Positions 1 through 8,299 of a stretch of DNA of 64,000 nucleotides are shown one piece after another. The translations under genes and the position numbers were made by a program. The stretch is from contig NZ_NJAG01000002.1 in NCBI RefSeq assembly GCF_002872335.1, forward strand, positions 124,001-188,000, in the 5' to 3' direction. This DNA is from Siphonobacter sp. BAB-5405 (GTDB taxonomy: Bacteria; Bacteroidota; Bacteroidia; Cytophagales; Spirosomataceae). The notes below the pieces were generated by a model. The model ran no database searches, was not told where the DNA came from, and saw only the letters and a list, made by a program, of their open reading frames with translations. The first letter of the stretch is position 1. Each line of letters opens with the position of its first letter.

Positions 1-1114
1 ATCTCGCATTTAATTCTGCTAACTGTTCAGACAGTTTAGAATCATCATAAAAGGTATCGGCAGACAATACGCGTCTATCAAACTTGATTTCCCCTTGTTT
101 GAATCGATGAAGCTTGTTGAAGTAATTCAGAATGTAGCTTTTCCCCTCTTCTTCCCGGGTAGGTACCAGGGCACCAAAGGAAAGGTCACACATGTAAGAA
201 TAGTCGATTGAGCTAGTTAATCGATTTTGAATAGCAGGCCCATCGCCACAGGTGTACCTGCGATTAACAAACCCTTCTCTCTGTCTGTCATACAGATAAT
301 CCTGAGCAGTTACTTTAGTGTAGATCGATAGTGAATATCCTGAATCAGCGAGGGTTCGTTGATTGGTAGTAGGATCATATAATTCCGTTACAAACTTTGC
401 ATTAGCATTTTGCCCTATGAAGAACAGGTATTCAAGGGGAGCGGTTTTACTGTAAAAGTCTTTCTTGATTTTCTCGTAAAGCACTTCTTTCTCAACTGGA
501 TTTTTGGAGAGATAGAACTCTTCAAAAACTAAACGGCCATTAGCCCGTAAAGCATCCTGCTGATAGCGAGCTACTGCTTCCTTTATTTGCGGATCGCCCT
601 GGTATTCCTCATCCAGAATTAACAAAACTTTTTGCACGTGCCTGGAGGCGGCAGGCGTCTTGTAAGGCATTGTGATGGGTAGGTCTCCCATGCAATTATT
701 TTGGAAACCGCAGCTAAAGGTATATTCAGTATCAGCTCTCAAACCAGCTACAGGAATTCGAATCGTACGGCTAACCGGATCAATAGCTTTACTATTGAGA
801 TAAATACCAATATCTTTTTTAACAAATAAAAAGACAGAACCATTTTTAAGAGCAACGTCTGGCCCAAGCGATACAATAACAGTGGCGTGGGTAGAAGGCC
901 GAGCCGTATCGGGTACAATGACCATCTGCATGGAAGCCGATGTACTCTTGTGAATTGGATTCTTTTTCGTAATCGGTTCTACTGGTTTGAATTCGCCAGT
1001 ATGATCTGGTTGTTTCTGAACCCTTTGTGCCGAAAGTACCGAAACGTTTCCTACGACTAACAGATAAACCCACACATAGAAAAGTATACCCCTGGGGAAT
1101 ACTATCCTCTTCAT
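1..1114 (-). CDS. Secreted protein, C-terminus cut by window edge; possible gingipain-like (C25) fold
   Basis: The reading frame stays open from an ATG at 1114 to the window edge, about 371 residues, so the C-terminus is missing. It begins MKRIVFPRGILFYVWVYLL, a type I signal peptide ending near LSAQ, and is followed by a low-complexity linker and a beta-rich domain. From about residue 195 the layout (VLLILD strand, helix, EYLFFIGQNA, then SYMCDLSFGALVPTREEEG with a following helix) resembles the Rossmann-like core of C25/gingipain-type domains in Bacteroidota secretion proteins. I see no catalytic His-Cys pair in the visible part, so the family is an inference. The exported location is well supported. 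It stands alone, facing the 1664 gene. Confidence 0.6.
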   Translation of the reverse strand, partial: MKRIVFPRGILFYVWVYLLVVGNVSVLSAQRVQKQPDHTGEFKPVEPITKKNPIHKSTSASMQMVIVPDTARPSTHATVIVSLGPDVALKNGSVFLFVKKDIGIYLNSKAIDPVSRTIRIPVAGLRADTEYTFSCGFQNNCMGDLPITMPYKTPAASRHVQKVLLILDEEYQGDPQIKEAVARYQQDALRANGRLVFEEFYLSKNPVEKEVLYEKIKKDFYSKTAPLEYLFFIGQNANAKFVTELYDPTTNQRTLADSGYSLSIYTKVTAQDYLYDRQREGFVNRRYTCGDGPAIQNRLTSSIDYSYMCDLSFGALVPTREEEGKSYILNYFNKLHRFKQGEIKFDRRVLSADTFYDDSKLSEQLAELNAR

Positions 1115-1663
1115 TTTTTGATTGATTAAAAGAGATAAAGGTATATACATACTGATTAGGCCGAACAAAGGAGGTGTTAATGTAAGGTCTCAAAGTTAAG
1201 ACAAGAATTTAGTACTTATGATTATTCTACGGTGCAGACGGAATACGCTTAATGTAAAGTCGGCTGAAATGTTGAAAACCATACCGACACAATCTACCAC
1301 AGGGTCGATAAAGTTTTAAAGGTGCTTCATTCTTTTCATGCGGAATACCTAAAGACTTCAGGTTCTGCGGTAGACAGCATGACGTTAGTTATCGCTCTAA
1401 AAACCTTTACCCTGACAGCAGGAATCTTCCGTACGAAAGACTATCCGTAAACATGGATAAGCTTTTGGATCAGGCTGTTTACAGAGCCCCGCCAATTCTT
1501 TGAGCGATCAGTAATGAATAAAGCTCTAACACTCCTGTACACTGGAAATAGTTTGTAGTAAGTTCTATTTTGATTTGTAAAGTCTTCGTGCTCTATCTAC
1601 CGGTGCCATTAGTAGCTCATCTGATTTTTTTGTAATGTTGAAGGTAATTTAATCTACTCAAGT
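1115..1663. other. Intergenic region, no gene recognised
   Basis: These 549 bases lie between the divergent starts of the secreted protein (ATG at 1114, minus) and the small gene at 1664 (plus). All frames are broken by stops. I see no tRNA, no strong hairpin with a T-run and no recognisable gene relic. It presumably holds both promoters, but I could not assign a convincing TAnnTTTG/TTG pair. Confidence 0.4.
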
Positions 1664-1873
1664 ATGAATCCCGTTTTTATTCAAGTAATCAGTGCCGCCG
1701 ATCAGATGCCTTGTCTGGTTAACGTTAATTGTATTAGTATGGTAACTTGCACGGCGGACATGTCCTGCAAACTCTTCATCACTACCCATGCGGAACCCTT
1801 AGAGGTACGGACAGCCTACAAGGAAGTCCTATCCCTGATCGAGGCTGCCACTAGCCGTATGGTAGCAAAATAA
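1664..1873 (+). CDS. Small conserved protein, FlbD-like
   Basis: This encodes a 69-residue soluble protein. The pattern LVNVNCISMV, then a CKLFITTHAEPLEV hairpin, then an AYKEVLSLI helix, matches the short FlbD-like layout (a strand setting out what must be remembered, a two-strand hairpin, a C-terminal helix) found in small Bacteroidota proteins. No enzymatic motif is visible. It has three cysteines in the middle third. The function of such stand-alone proteins is not known to me. Its codon use resembles real genes in the window. It lies 79 bp upstream of the chorismate mutase-like gene on the same strand and could share its transcript. Confidence 0.6.
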   Translation: MNPVFIQVISAADQMPCLVNVNCISMVTCTADMSCKLFITTHAEPLEVRTAYKEVLSLIEAATSRMVAK

Positions 1874-1952
1874 ACTTTTACCCGGATCGAAGTACATTCT
1901 TTCTAAATCTATTTCGATTTACTTTTTAGATTGTATTGCCTACAAGTTATTT

Positions 1953-2264
1953 ATGGAGCAGCCCCTGAAACACCCCAAAGACTGTCAAAACATGACCGAT
2001 ATTCGAACGGCCATCGATCGACTCGATCAGGAAGTCATTGATCGATGGGCGTTACGATTTGAGTATATCAAAGCGGCCGCCCAGTTTAAAACGGATGAGA
2101 CGGCGGTGCGGGCTCCCGAACGCTTTGCCGCTATGCTGACTCAACGTAGACAATGGGCTCAGGAACAGGGATTAAACCCCGATGTGATTGAAGGGCTTTA
2201 TCGAAACCTGGTAACCCATTTCATTGAAGAAGAACTCAAGCACTGGCAGCAGCATAAACCCTAA
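1953..2264 (+). CDS. Chorismate mutase type II / isochorismate lyase (PchB-like)
   Basis: This encodes a 103-residue all-helical AroQ-class protein. It aligns over nearly its whole length with Pseudomonas PchB, which splits isochorismate into salicylate and pyruvate and has weak chorismate mutase activity. Shared blocks are DIRTAIDRLD, IKAAAQFK and RAPERFAAML. From remembered PchB numbering, the active-site residues Arg14, Arg31 and Lys42 correspond to Arg18, Arg35 and Lys46 here. The position of Gln90 is Glu94 instead (EEELKHW). That Gln-to-Glu change makes the reaction uncertain. No salicylate-siderophore or aromatic biosynthesis genes lie nearby. The fold assignment is firm; the choice between lyase and mutase is open. 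Confidence 0.85.
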   Translation: MEQPLKHPKDCQNMTDIRTAIDRLDQEVIDRWALRFEYIKAAAQFKTDETAVRAPERFAAMLTQRRQWAQEQGLNPDVIEGLYRNLVTHFIEEELKHWQQHKP

Positions 2265-2378
2265 AAGTCATTTTATGCGTAAAGTAGCTGGAAAGCTTAA
2301 TCGCCTGATGGATAGGGAGTAAAAGGGATAGGGATATTCAATACGCATTGCCTTACTGATTTCAATAAACTCACTTAA

Positions 2379-2588
2379 ATGATCGATCAGATGCCTATAA
2401 TAGATGTATTTTTATCACCTAAGGCTAAAGCCATTTCCTTAGCCTGTTTGGTCGTACTGACTCTCCTATACATAAGTGGTATTGATACAGAAACTACGAT
2501 CATTCACTCCCTTTGGAGCGTGTTTCTTGTCATTGGCTTCATACAGCGTGTTTCTGAGTGGAAGGAGAAACCCCAAAATCGTACCTAG
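2379..2588 (+). CDS. Small two-pass membrane protein, unknown
   Basis: This encodes a 69-residue protein with two hydrophobic segments, roughly residues 17-34 (AISLACLVVLTLLYISGI) and 43-55 (HSLWSVFLVIGFI), and a positively charged C-terminus (EWKEKPQNRT), which by the positive-inside rule puts that tail in the cytoplasm. I recognise no family. Its size, hydrophobic pattern and in-frame start support a real gene, but it is short. It converges on the lipoprotein gene at 2633. Confidence 0.45.
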   Translation: MIDQMPIIDVFLSPKAKAISLACLVVLTLLYISGIDTETTIIHSLWSVFLVIGFIQRVSEWKEKPQNRT

Positions 2589-2632
2589 AGTTTTATGAAT
2601 GCACGTACGTAGAAGCCAGCATAAACTACCCT

Positions 2633-2986
2633 CTAGTTTTGGAGTACGTAACGCTTACGTTGACCACTCAGAGCCTGAACCGTAAACGCTTTGATGGTTT
2701 CATTGTAATGATAGGTGAATACGTAATTACCCGGTTTGAGATTTTTAATAATCAGGCTTACTCTACCATTCCCGTCTGTTTTTAGGTCTCCTAAATAACC
2801 TTTCTCCAGATAGGGTATATTCTTGTAGTTTTCGGCTGGATATAAGTACCAATAGAAACTATCTGACTTAAGGCTGTTAGCTATAGGATAGAAACTCAGG
2901 GATAGGCTGCCATTGAATCTTTCTTTGCTGCAGGAGATCAAAAACACCAGCATAAACAAAGGTATAAGCGTAAGGATTTTTCTCAT
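2633..2986 (-). CDS. Small lipoprotein, unknown
   Basis: I chose the ATG at 2986 because the protein then begins with a classic lipoprotein signal (MRKILTLIPLFMLVFLISC), giving 117 residues with the lipid-anchored Cys at residue 19. The mature part is beta-rich (SFYWYLYPAENYKNIPYLEK, then GRVSLIIKNLKPGNYVF), suggesting a small immunoglobulin-like or carboxypeptidase-regulatory-like fold. A degraded second copy of the 5' part lies at 27011-27171, 24 kb away, so this gene belongs to a family that has duplicated within the genome. Function unknown. Confidence 0.65.
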   Translation of the reverse strand: MRKILTLIPLFMLVFLISCSKERFNGSLSLSFYPIANSLKSDSFYWYLYPAENYKNIPYLEKGYLGDLKTDGNGRVSLIIKNLKPGNYVFTYHYNETIKAFTVQALSGQRKRYVLQN

Positions 2987-3045
2987 AAAAAGGTTGGGAT
3001 CAAGTGGCAATATACACCAATTTATGTAAGGGTCGTTGGTAAAAG

Positions 3046-3312
3046 TTACAGCCCATTGATTTCAAATGAAAAGACCTTTGGCTTATTGCCATACCTGACT
3101 TTAGCTGTACCTTCTTGATTTACAAACTCATAGGTGCAATTTTGAAATCTATTTTTCTTTCTACCAGTCTCAATACTATTTATAAACTTTTGCATGGTCT
3201 TGCTACTGAAAACCATCCAAGTCTTTATAATGATGTTAGTATGCTTATTAGCTTTAAAATAGTTTATCGCTAACGTATCTTCGTACGATGCTTCGTATAG
3301 CATAAAATTCAT
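3046..3312 (-). CDS. Small hypothetical protein
   Basis: This is an 88-residue AT-rich reading frame just upstream of, and co-directional with, the lipoprotein at 2633 (59 bp gap). It has a charged centre (ETGRKKNRFQ) and a beta-like tail (YGNKPKVFSFEINGL), with no signal peptide or transmembrane segment. I recognise no family. It could be a real small gene or the 3' remnant of a longer one. The neighbouring copy of the lipoprotein at 27 kb is not preceded by a similar frame, so linkage is not conserved. Confidence 0.35.
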   Translation of the reverse strand: MNFMLYEASYEDTLAINYFKANKHTNIIIKTWMVFSSKTMQKFINSIETGRKKNRFQNCTYEFVNQEGTAKVRYGNKPKVFSFEINGL

Positions 3313-3503
3313 CTACCCTGTTTGTGCTTATACCTTCAGGATAAATTGTTAGGATCATTTGCTTATCCAGCACATGATCCTGACGGTCATCTTCTACGTT
3401 TAAATAGCTTCAAATGCTCCCCACACTACTACTAGCAACATGGCCATCAGAAGAAATCTCTCATAAAAAATCCATGATTTCCTAATTAATGAAAGTAAAA
3501 ATT

Positions 3504-3553
3504 AGCATCAACTTTTTGAAAAATGAACCACGATTTTCTACAAAGTTGATGCT
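3504..3553 (-). terminator. Probable rho-independent terminator of the zur operon
   Basis: There is a perfect 12-bp inverted repeat AGCATCAACTTT / AAAGTTGATGCT with a 26-base loop. Read on the minus strand it is followed by a T-rich tail (AATTTTTAC). It lies about 150 bp beyond the end of the Fur-family gene. The long loop makes it weaker than the other terminators here. Confidence 0.5.
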
Positions 3554-3701
3554 TTGAAAAACTGAATGCAGCTTCTTGATCGTTGATTGCCTCTTCTCAA
3601 AAAGAGCATAAAAATTCATTCGCCCGCATCTCTACCAATTCCCATAGCTATTTCATTTCATGGGATTTACTTTAAATGGATTTATCAACTAAATACTATT
3701 T

Positions 3702-4109
3702 TTACTTTTGACGGCAATGCTGACAAGTGCCTTCAATGAAAAACTGAATGGTATCTATTTCGCAGGTATTAACGCATTGCAGATAACTGGCGGGCAGTTC
3801 CGGTAAACAGCTGATTTGCTGGCATTTTTTGCATTTAAAATGCGGATGTACATGAGATACCTCAGGCTCCGTAGGACGTAGGTAAATACGGATGCCTTTA
3901 CCGTCCTTGAGAACATGCAATAATCCGGCTTCCTGCAAATCCTGTAAACAGCGGTATACACTAACGCGATCCATGGTTGAACCTACTTGCCTGACCAGAT
4001 CCGTATGGGACAGCCCCTGACCTGACTGGGTAAAGCAGTTCAGCACAACCTGCCGATTTGGGGTAGGCCGCAGTCCTTTTTCTATCAAAAGCTCTTTTGT
4101 GGAAAGCAT
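3702..4109 (-). CDS. zur: Fur-family metalloregulator, probably zinc-responsive (Zur)
   Basis: Using the ATG at 4109 gives 135 residues (MLSTKELLIEKGLRPTPNRQ), the usual Fur start; the longer frame upstream has no matching family sequence. Residues 1-80 form the winged helix (RPTPNRQVVLNCF, DRVSVYRCLQDL). The C-terminal half has the metal region HVHPHFKCKKC and a second CQHC pair near the end, the two CxxC motifs of the structural zinc site. The zinc assignment rests on context: the next gene upstream is a COG0523 chaperone, and the shared divergent promoter region carries tandem palindromes. Iron sensing is the alternative. It follows the COG0523 gene by 124 bp on the same strand and is probably autoregulated through it. 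Confidence 0.8.
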   Translation of the reverse strand: MLSTKELLIEKGLRPTPNRQVVLNCFTQSGQGLSHTDLVRQVGSTMDRVSVYRCLQDLQEAGLLHVLKDGKGIRIYLRPTEPEVSHVHPHFKCKKCQQISCLPELPASYLQCVNTCEIDTIQFFIEGTCQHCRQK

Positions 4110-4233
4110 AGACGCTGAATGAAGTTTTAGGCAGAGTCTGATTGCAGGGTAAACCGGAGCGTATCCAGCCATGGACGGAAATACAGGAAGACGAGTTTCC
4201 TCTTTGTGAAGTAACTCGTCCTCTTGCTTATGA

Positions 4234-5439
4234 CTAATCTTCCCATTTCGGAAAACGATCCCGGAAACGAACCCCCGACTCCATTTGACGGATTTCCGCA
4301 GGCGTACACAAACACGCCTCCAGTTCGCTGATTATCTGTTCTTTAGGCAAGTCCTGACCGATGATGACCAGTTCGTTCATGCGGTCGCCAAACTGCGGAT
4401 GCCATCGTTTGCGGATCAGCAACTCATTTTCCAGATACGCTGGATAATACAGCCGTTCTTTTTCCGGGATGGCCGCCCACCAGGTTCCTGCGGGTTCGGC
4501 CCGTAGAGAACCTCCAGCCTGTCCCCAGCTTAAGGCTTTATTGGGCCGGGAAGCCAGCCAGAATAATCCCTTGGAACGGATGACACCCGCGGGCCAGTCT
4601 TCGGAAATGTAGTTCCAGAAACGTTCGGGATGCAGGGGCCGCGAATCCCGAAAAACAAAAGAGCTAATGCCGTACTCCTCCGTTTCGGGGGTATGATGAC
4701 CTTTTTCCAGCTCGGCCAGCCAGCTCTCCGATTCAGAAGCTTCGTCAAAATTGAAAAGACCCGTGTTCAGAATCTGTTGCGGCTCTACGTGTCCGAAGCT
4801 CGATTCCAGAATTTTAGCTTTGGGGTTTAGTTGATGAAGAATTGCTTTGAGTTCCCCCAGTTGTTCCGGCGTAACCAGATCGCTTTTATTAAGAATAATA
4901 ACGTTGGCAAATTCAATCTGATCCGTTAACAGGTTAACGATGGTTCGCGTATCTGCGGGATCGTCCGCATTGAGTTTACGGCTACGAACGGTGTCAATCG
5001 AGCCAAAGTCTCGCCCAAAATTGAACGCATCCACTACGGTCACGAGCGTGTCCAGGCGACTGTATTTGGATAGATCAATACCCATTTGTTCGTCTACGTA
5101 ACTAAAGGTCTGGGCGACGGGCAAAGGCTCCGAGATACCCGTCGATTCAATGAGTAGGTAATCAAAGCGGTTTTCTTTGGCCAGCTTTTCAACCTCAATC
5201 ATCAGATCCTCCCGGAGCGTACAGCAGATGCAACCATTAGACATTTCAACGAGTCGCTCCTCGGTTCTTGACAGTACATTCTGAGACTGAACCGTCTGAG
5301 CATCGACGTTTACTTCGCTCATGTCGTTCACAATCACGGCTACTTTCAACCCATGCCGATGGTGCAGCAGGTAATTAAGTAAACTGGTTTTTCCTGCTCC
5401 CAGAAAGCCACTTAAGACGGTAACGGGTAATTTTTTCAT
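4234..5439 (-). CDS. COG0523 zinc metallochaperone GTPase (CobW/ZigA/ZNG1-like)
   Basis: This encodes a 401-residue cytoplasmic G3E GTPase. Visible motifs are the Walker A in SGFLGAGKTS (residues 10-19), the metal-binding Cys-x-Cys-Cys in NGCICC (Cys70, Cys72, Cys73), ESTGISEPLP, the guanine-specificity motif NKSD, and a CobW C-terminal domain from about residue 260 (HPERFWNYI, ending with CLCTPAEIR). Such proteins load zinc onto client enzymes during zinc shortage. Its place ahead of a Zur-like gene and divergent from a TonB receptor supports zinc over cobalt or nitrile hydratase roles. The start ATG at 5439 is 21 bp from the first predicted operator arm, so repression by metal-loaded Zur is likely. 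Confidence 0.88.
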   Translation of the reverse strand: MKKLPVTVLSGFLGAGKTSLLNYLLHHRHGLKVAVIVNDMSEVNVDAQTVQSQNVLSRTEERLVEMSNGCICCTLREDLMIEVEKLAKENRFDYLLIESTGISEPLPVAQTFSYVDEQMGIDLSKYSRLDTLVTVVDAFNFGRDFGSIDTVRSRKLNADDPADTRTIVNLLTDQIEFANVIILNKSDLVTPEQLGELKAILHQLNPKAKILESSFGHVEPQQILNTGLFNFDEASESESWLAELEKGHHTPETEEYGISSFVFRDSRPLHPERFWNYISEDWPAGVIRSKGLFWLASRPNKALSWGQAGGSLRAEPAGTWWAAIPEKERLYYPAYLENELLIRKRWHPQFGDRMNELVIIGQDLPKEQIISELEACLCTPAEIRQMESGVRFRDRFPKWED

Positions 5440-5459
5440 GATAACAAAAATGTTAGGGG

Positions 5460-5512
5460 TTCATATTTGCAACAATGATGCAAATATGAACATTAAATGC
5501 AACAATGTTGCA
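5460..5512. promoter_or_regulatory. Tandem palindromic operators, likely Zur boxes
   Basis: Two related palindromes sit between the divergent COG0523 and TonB-receptor genes. The first has perfect 12-bp arms, TTCATATTTGCA (5460-5471) and TGCAAATATGAA (5479-5490), around a 7-base centre. The second is TGCAACAATGTTGCA (5498-5512), with 6-bp arms around AAT. Both share a 22-bp stretch that differs at a single base and is repeated with 30-bp periodicity, about three helical turns, as expected for two repressor dimers on one DNA face. The second ends 10 bp before the predicted -7 box at 5522. Assignment to the adjacent Fur-family protein is inference. Confidence 0.75.
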
Positions 5513-5521
5513 AATATGATT

Positions 5522-5529
5522 TACTTTTG
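5522..5529 (+). promoter_or_regulatory. Bacteroidota -7 promoter element (TACTTTTG)
   Basis: TACTTTTG fits the Bacteroidota sigma-A -7 consensus TAnnTTTG and lies 35 bp before the TonB-receptor ATG at 5564. I see no well-spaced -33 TTG; the operators occupy that region, which fits direct occlusion by a repressor. Confidence 0.55.
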
Positions 5530-5563
5530 AGCCTTTAATTCGTTCAGAAGTGGCTTCAGAAGT

Positions 5564-8269
5564 ATGATGCATCGTTACTTATCCGGTTTCCTGGGGGTTT
5601 GTGTCAGTTGGGCAACGTTTGCTCAAACGCCGAAATCTATTGTTAAAGGCGTAGTCATTGATGCTGAAACGCAACAGCCACTGGAGGGGGTCGTCCTGCA
5701 AAACCCCGCTTTCCATCATACCACGCTTACGACCCGGGAAGGCCAGTTTCAGATCGTCGGCAATGCCGGGGACTCGACGCTTCTCACGGCCCGTCTTCTG
5801 GGCTACGAACCAGCTCAGCAGTGGGTTTCTTCGATTCAGACATCCATCGTATTTCGTCTACAGCCCACAAGTCTGTCTTTAAAGGAAGTACGGGTTTCTG
5901 CTCAGGAGCTTTCGCTGGGTTCAGGGTCAAACATCGGACGGCAGGCTATTCAGCACGTACAACCCGTCAGTTTAGCCGACATTCTGCAGCTCATTCCCGG
6001 CCAACTGGCTGGCAATCCTGATTTAAATACTGTGCAGCAAAGTCTGCTCCGCCAGGTGGCTACCAATGCCGCTGCCGACCGTATGAATGCCTTGGGTACG
6101 GCTCTGATCCTAGATGGAGTCCCCCTTTCCAATAATGCAAACCTGCAAACGGACGTAACGATTCTAAACGCCGCTCCCGGAACCCAGCCCCCGTTTGCCT
6201 CAGCTGCCGGTCGGGGTAACGATCTCCGCCAAATACCCGCCGATCACATTGAAAGCGTAGAAGTGATTCGCGGCATTCCTTCCGTACGCTTTGGTGATCT
6301 GACTACGGGCGGGCTACTCGTTACCACGCGAGCGGGTGTGTATAAACCCCGAATCACGCAGAAGCTTAATCCCAGTCTGTCGCAGACTTCGGTTGGGTAC
6401 GGCGTTCGGGCGGGTCGATTGGCTACCCTTAGTCTGGATACGGATCTGGCCTTTTCCCGAAGTGACCCCCGTGATTTTCTGGATCGGTTCAGTCGCTGGA
6501 GCAATCAGCTTACGGCTACCCGAACCGACGGAACCATCAGCAATACCCTCCGCCTGCTCTATACCACCACGCTGGATCAGCTTCGCAAAAACCCGGATGC
6601 CCAGGATCCTTTTCAGCAACAATACGCCAGGGATCAGGCCGTTCGTGTCAATTTTCAGGGAAGCTGGCGACCCTTGAACCAGACCCTGCGTTCCCTCAGC
6701 TATACCCTGGGGTATTCCCGGTCCCGACAGGTGGGTTTCTATCAAAATCTGGTCACGCGGGATGTTTTTCCCTTGAGTACCGCCCGAACGGATACGACTC
6801 AGGTAGGCGAATACGGAAAAAGTGAATACCTCAATCAGACGCACGTAGACGGAAGGCCTGTCAATGTATACGGAAGAATTGAAAGCAGCTGGTTTTTAAA
6901 AACGGGTTCACTGACGCATAAACCTGTAGTGGGTAGTGAATGGCGAACGGAAGTCAATCGAGGTTTGGGCCGTCAGTTTGATGTTCGCACACCACCCCGG
7001 CAAAACTACAGCATGGGAGACCGGCCCCGTTCGTACGCCGAAATTCCCGCTCTGCATCAATGGTCGGCTTATCTGGAGGATCAGTTATCGATTCCCCTAC
7101 GCAACCGAAGCTGGATTATTCAGGCGGGCGTCCGACTGGATCAGGTTTCGGTCGTACAAAATGGTCAGCGGTTCTGGCAACCTTCGTGGGCTCCCCGTCT
7201 GAATACCAGCCTGGAAATCATTCCTAAAGGGTTTCTGCGGGCTGGGTATGGCCACATGAACAAAGCTCCTACGCTTTCCTACCTCTACCCCAATCCTACT
7301 TATTTCGATCTGGTTAACTTTAATTATTTCGCGACGAATCCAGCGGAGCGGCTGGTGGTTTTAACGACCCGGAAGATTGTTCCGGATACGCGTTCTTTGA
7401 AGGCTTTCCAGACCAAAAAATGGGAAGTGGGCTTCGACTGGAATCGGTCCCGACAACAACTGCAGCTCACGTATTTTCGGGAAACCACGGACCATGCCTT
7501 CCGAATCGCCCGGGATTTGATGCCCTTATTGTACGGCCGTTACGAAGCCCAGTCTATGCCTGGGGGTGCACCGCCCGTTCTTGCAACAGAACCCTACGCG
7601 TACGAAACCTTCATGGCTCCCTACGACCGTCCGCAGGCGGATGTATTCATTCGGAATCAAGGCCTTGAGTTTACCTGGGAGCGTAATTTAAGTGCGAATC
7701 AACGCACGTCACTCAACCTCACCGGAGCCTGGATTCGGACCAAAACTGGAACCGAAGGGCTGGTGCCCGACAGCGATCGAGCCATTTTTAGTAGTCAGCG
7801 GCAGGATCGTATTGCAATGTATCAGCCGAATGTTTCGGTTAGTGAACGTCTCAATACGAGTCTTCGGCTCATCTACCGCATTCCTTCGCTGCAACTCGTT
7901 GCCTCGGCTCTGGTGCAAACGGTATGGCTGGAGAAAAACCGCTATACGCAGCGGGACAGTCTGGCCTCTGGTTACCTGACTACAACCGGTCAGCAGGTCT
8001 TACTAACCCGGCAACAGGCTACCTCCGCCGAATACGCCTCCTTACGCCGGGGCGTTAATCCTGCCGAACTATCGTGGCAGACGCGTCCTCCGCTCTGGTT
8101 ATTCAACTTCCGATTGACCAAAGAATGGCAGAGAGGCAGTGGCTTCGCTTTCTACGTCAATAACGTCTTCTCCAGTAAACCCACTTACTACGACATCGTC
8201 CGGCGATATCCTGTACAACGGAGTCAGCCGACCCTGTTTTTTGGTGTAGAGCTTTTTTATTCCCTGTAA
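5564..8269 (+). CDS. TonB-dependent outer-membrane receptor, probably zinc-related
   Basis: This encodes a 901-residue protein with a signal peptide (ending TFAQ), a carboxypeptidase-regulatory-like domain at about residues 27-108 (VKGVVIDAETQQPLEGVVL), a plug domain at about 110-255 (ESVEVIRGIPSVRFGDLTTG) and a long aromatic-rich beta-barrel ending in FFGVELFYSL. It takes up a substrate across the outer membrane using TonB energy. It is shorter than SusC-type receptors and lacks a SusD partner. The operators and the divergent COG0523-Zur pair indicate induction under zinc limitation, so zinc or a zinc complex is the best substrate guess. It heads a four-gene operon: a 30-bp gap to the next gene, then two ATGA overlaps. 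Confidence 0.85.
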   Translation: MMHRYLSGFLGVCVSWATFAQTPKSIVKGVVIDAETQQPLEGVVLQNPAFHHTTLTTREGQFQIVGNAGDSTLLTARLLGYEPAQQWVSSIQTSIVFRLQPTSLSLKEVRVSAQELSLGSGSNIGRQAIQHVQPVSLADILQLIPGQLAGNPDLNTVQQSLLRQVATNAAADRMNALGTALILDGVPLSNNANLQTDVTILNAAPGTQPPFASAAGRGNDLRQIPADHIESVEVIRGIPSVRFGDLTTGGLLVTTRAGVYKPRITQKLNPSLSQTSVGYGVRAGRLATLSLDTDLAFSRSDPRDFLDRFSRWSNQLTATRTDGTISNTLRLLYTTTLDQLRKNPDAQDPFQQQYARDQAVRVNFQGSWRPLNQTLRSLSYTLGYSRSRQVGFYQNLVTRDVFPLSTARTDTTQVGEYGKSEYLNQTHVDGRPVNVYGRIESSWFLKTGSLTHKPVVGSEWRTEVNRGLGRQFDVRTPPRQNYSMGDRPRSYAEIPALHQWSAYLEDQLSIPLRNRSWIIQAGVRLDQVSVVQNGQRFWQPSWAPRLNTSLEIIPKGFLRAGYGHMNKAPTLSYLYPNPTYFDLVNFNYFATNPAERLVVLTTRKIVPDTRSLKAFQTKKWEVGFDWNRSRQQLQLTYFRETTDHAFRIARDLMPLLYGRYEAQSMPGGAPPVLATEPYAYETFMAPYDRPQADVFIRNQGLEFTWERNLSANQRTSLNLTGAWIRTKTGTEGLVPDSDRAIFSSQRQDRIAMYQPNVSVSERLNTSLRLIYRIPSLQLVASALVQTVWLEKNRYTQRDSLASGYLTTTGQQVLLTRQQATSAEYASLRRGVNPAELSWQTRPPLWLFNFRLTKEWQRGSGFAFYVNNVFSSKPTYYDIVRRYPVQRSQPTLFFGVELFYSL

Positions 8270-8299
8270 ATCAATTGTTCCATCAATTTCTCTGTACTC

